From Campylobacter concisus (GTDB lineage Bacteria > Campylobacterota > Campylobacteria > Campylobacterales > Campylobacteraceae): 64,000 nt of DNA. Below the pieces are notes generated by a model. It worked only from the letters and a program-made list of their open reading frames with translations, did no database searches and was not told the DNA's origin. The translations under genes were made by a program, and so were the position numbers. Positions within the stretch are counted from its first letter, which is position 1. Each line of letters starts with the position of its first letter. Location of the stretch: the NCBI RefSeq assembly GCF_003049085.1, contig NZ_PIQX01000003.1:186001-250000 (forward strand), in the 5' to 3' direction. Below are positions 62,601-64,000 of this stretch, piece by piece.

Positions 62601-63884
62601 GTCCGCCGCAAGTCTTTCTAGTCCATCAAATATACTAACAAGCTTTGGCTCTATATTGTTTGCTGCAGCGGTTTTATCATCAAAGTCATAAATGATGACT
62701 AAACTCCAAGCTGCAAATTGTGGTGCGATGGATTGTATCCAGTAACCATTTTGCCCTTGAACTGGTGAGAATAGTAGCGTGCCGTATGTTTTTTTTAGTT
62801 TTCTATTAGTAGAGTTGTTTACCTTATATATGCCATCATTTGGGTCTATAAATTCATCACTAAAGGGAATCGTAGTTGATCTAATATTGCCAGCATAAAA
62901 TGTCCTATCTGACTCGCTAGTGCCAAGAGAGTCTCTAACTATATCTGTTACATCAGCACTTGCTACATATTGATAGTTTATTCCAGCCTTTACATAGTAG
63001 CTATTAGACTCGTTTTGATTGTATGATTCAAGAGTCATTGATTTTGGTTTATACTCACTAAATGAACCAAACCAAAAGATATCTTTTGGATCAGCATCTA
63101 TTGTGATTGCATTTTTTCCAGGAGCTTTAAAATCAATCCTGCTATATCCTTTTATGTAATTTAAAGCACTTACATATAAATTTGACCCAAGATTTTTTAT
63201 TGCCCAGTTTTGATAAAGAGAGCCGCCCCAATAAAGCCTGGCATAGACTACGTTTTTGCCTTTTAAATTATTTTGTATAAAGGTATTTTTCTCACTAAAA
63301 TCAAATGTGGAAGAGGATGAATTTTTACAATAAGGATGCTTGCTAGGATTATAAATATATGTTGTTTGACAAAGTGTGTAATTGCTAGGCGAAAAATTAC
63401 CAGTATCTAAAAATATTCTATCGGCTGTAGATGATGTTCTTGTTACGTTAGATGGATCTGGAACAAAATTATATCCAGCGTATTGTGGAATCATAATAGT
63501 AGCACCAATGGTAGCTATATCTCCATTTACTCTGGTATTTAGATTTCCATTTATTGATCTTTGTCTTAAGCCTTTAGAGTGATCATCCCACATACCTATT
63601 AATGATCGTTGATTCCATGGAGAAAATTGCTCAACGTAAATATGATAGTGATCTTGTGCTAAGCCTGAAGAAAAGCTATTGGTATCTATCGTCCAGGTTC
63701 TATCAGATTTTCTTATGCAATGTGGGATATTTTTAGAAGAGTTATCTTGGTACTCTTCAGCGTCTATAAAGCAAGAATAATTTGCTCCACTACAACCAAT
63801 AGATGCTGCTTCTGCTGTCGTACAAGCTCTGGGTGCACAAAAACCAAACGTGACAATAAAACAGAGTAAGTATGCTATCTTCAC
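59667..63884 (-). CDS. Large secreted MshQ/DUF6701-like surface protein
   Basis: A protein of about 1405 residues with a signal peptide (KIAYLLCFIVTFGFC-AP). It is predicted beta-rich throughout with paired cysteines. Near residue 870-900 it reads EKLDDFAIRPSHFRLWD, and in the last 300 residues TAKFYFGRVYAPFYEGLYSGFYAKIYYGAYCDGC, close to the DUF6701 (MshQ) pattern F-x-F-G-R-x-x-L-x-N-A-Y-G-x-x-x-x-x-L-x-x-x-x-x-x-E-Y-W-x-G. The start is a GTG at 63884 with AGAGGA upstream. It heads the operon containing three prepilin-like genes, so a pilus-tip or adhesive role is likely. Recognition is from family pattern, not certain. Confidence 0.68.
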   Translation of the reverse strand: MKIAYLLCFIVTFGFCAPRACTTAEAASIGCSGANYSCFIDAEEYQDNSSKNIPHCIRKSDRTWTIDTNSFSSGLAQDHYHIYVEQFSPWNQRSLIGMWDDHSKGLRQRSINGNLNTRVNGDIATIGATIMIPQYAGYNFVPDPSNVTRTSSTADRIFLDTGNFSPSNYTLCQTTYIYNPSKHPYCKNSSSSTFDFSEKNTFIQNNLKGKNVVYARLYWGGSLYQNWAIKNLGSNLYVSALNYIKGYSRIDFKAPGKNAITIDADPKDIFWFGSFSEYKPKSMTLESYNQNESNSYYVKAGINYQYVASADVTDIVRDSLGTSESDRTFYAGNIRSTTIPFSDEFIDPNDGIYKVNNSTNRKLKKTYGTLLFSPVQGQNGYWIQSIAPQFAAWSLVIIYDFDDKTAAANNIEPKLVSIFDGLERLAADWMKSSDPFGTVKSSTIDVKFENIYTPKAGNIDASLTMFSFGGKPETKGEDIKIKNGGSYQSITSGYNAQGDQFNSTMTKFGQLINPGKKFHSQADLDIFDISDKMSYAQKEADIKFTVTTIKSSGGANVVSADRINLALVGFSTSIYKPDVCYMEYIYAKKPSDSTFTKVQENTPTVVPANTILKTFVEVTNNTNEAAQDFALKATIDPSQIYNPNSTYIYADKASQGPSDLLTMSGQVHYNDNTGLQQLSGNDLTFYLGQGAAANKGGEMLIHQGNYAYAIYETTLKSKFEPNSYKATVANADINLQPYDTYIRRCSNQNYNITLGVSASPNNFVASNRQDDGSAAFKTKFKNRLLTKIVSTPFNVYITNYDTDGNKKVPDAPVDVKVELVESCSAPTNLYEQDITFNGVTDILLSGISIDRAYKSVKFRISHLDPVTNTTKVECEKLDDFAIRPSHFRLWDTDKNTINNNNVLIGGKVYNNIALAAMKPLDSGLANGYTNNISGSNGEIKLVPAYSATCDPSIIESENKLSVDFNDPNKALGKIFRHTSSGPVGFSYSDIGDTYFYVLDKDYTITDQHTPSRADDCVKNSISNDPSQDTAQEGRIGCSIKLEGNRDYLFRPKDIQISKLKITKDSDITYLDNEGIQKAKLDFEVTARLFNDDPAKLYNEDCYAKNMNFDIKLDRVPLNFTDNDGNAGTLAKANEEILFFEIPGSNTRKAIDPSATKSTFYVEKNTFVNGVGKGEVYFNFERKVNHAKNPFTISSNDFSFSGMSDSTDTVKKYEKPATETTAKFYFGRVYAPFYEGLYSGFYAKIYYGAYCDGCNKNIYMKDNGKLWQDFPAAPFWATNPKHSAGVLNYHDFSFTNTYSGTVLRNDVSSISNGEQIIFIRNPSAVTDVAKMRAPSWLLYSEFDEKTETNNFNLNFLVPNGEWAGKVLKSNNIEDKTSGAVGGFIGVKSNSDSNLDISDKTNRRIEW

Positions 63885-63907
63885 AACAAATCCTCTAAAT
63901 AACAATA

Positions 63908-63929
63908 AAAAATCTATCCTTAGATTTTT
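63908..63929 (-). terminator. Terminator or attenuator before the large secreted protein gene
   Basis: AAAAATCTA-AGGA-TAGATTTTT on the minus strand, a 9-bp stem with a trailing T tract. It lies between a gene ending at 63945 and the MshQ-like start, so it may terminate or attenuate transcription across the junction. Confidence 0.6.
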
Positions 63930-63944
63930 AAAAGCTTTTAGCTA

Positions 63945-64000
63945 CTATTTTTGTATAAAATTTTCTATCATTTCAGCTTGCCCGTACTGAGGATATTTGG
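63945..64000 (-). CDS. C-terminal end of an upstream gene, partial
   Basis: The minus strand is open from the window edge to a TAG at 63945-63947 and encodes KYPQYGQAEMIENFIQK. Only 17 residues are visible and no family can be named. In MSHA-type loci the genes upstream of the minor pilins encode other pilus components, so this may be one. Confidence 0.4.
   Translation of the reverse strand, partial: KYPQYGQAEMIENFIQK

Overview
The window reads as part of a Campylobacter chromosome, most likely from the C. concisus/C. curvus group. The base composition is AT-rich, the genes are tightly packed with many 1-4 base TAATG/ATGA/TGATG junctions, and the gene set is typical of Campylobacterota: a receiver-less CheB beside CheR, an orphan FlhB-like protein, futalosine-pathway MqnC, and an octaheme Hao-type nitrite/hydroxylamine reductase with an NrfH-like partner. 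The order Mur-like protein - metG - small Cys protein - fbp - mobB - lipoprotein - slt - yggT - gltX matches, from memory, the block around Cj0837c-Cj0845c of C. jejuni. The species call is inference.

Positions 1 to about 11,400 are the right part of an integrated mobilizable or conjugative element whose left end lies outside the window. It carries the start of a VirB2/TrbC-type pilin (1-192), a predicted oriT with an IncP-type nic core (663-718), a MOBP-like relaxase (798-2417), a leftward operon of small unknown genes ending in a lipoprotein and a RelB/RelE-type toxin-antitoxin pair (2589-4644), a non-coding block of four stem-loops followed by 287-bp tandem repeats (4849-5666), a second leftward operon (coiled-coil protein, VirB5/TrbJ, short TrbM, TOPRIM primase; 5672-9467), a 730-bp AT-rich control region, and a tyrosine recombinase (10196-11350). 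A 14-bp motif (GACATTTTGTAAAA or one mismatch) recurs six times, only in the element's non-coding DNA.

From 11,492 to 64,000 the DNA is chromosomal core with a few accessory pieces. Housekeeping genes include metG, fbp, mobB, slt, gltX, mscL, psd, ychF, pepA, apt, rpiB, lepB, folD, hemL, recG and hpf. Nitrogen respiration appears twice: a Crp/Fnr-family regulator beside haoC-haoA (20357-23065), and a quinol-type nitric oxide reductase with a DUF1523 protein (53613-56458). The NO reductase has a Dnr-like palindrome (TTGAC-N4-GTCAT) in its promoter, and the regulator's recognition helix (ETFSR) is of the type that reads such half-sites, so the two loci may form one nitrosative/nitrite regulon.

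Envelope functions cluster at 41,475-45,970: an MFS exporter, two NlpE-type lipoproteins, an SPFH/NfeD pair, and a tiny lipoprotein very rich in His, Met and Cys. A FecBCD-type ABC importer lies at 50,556-53,395. The right end (57,543-63,884) is an operon of a very large secreted protein with three minor pseudopilin-like proteins. It resembles the MshQ-MshD-MshO-MshP part of an MSHA pilus locus. Two stretches (25,167-25,619 and 56,576-56,860) look like decayed genes. I found no rRNA, tRNA, CRISPR array or insertion sequence.
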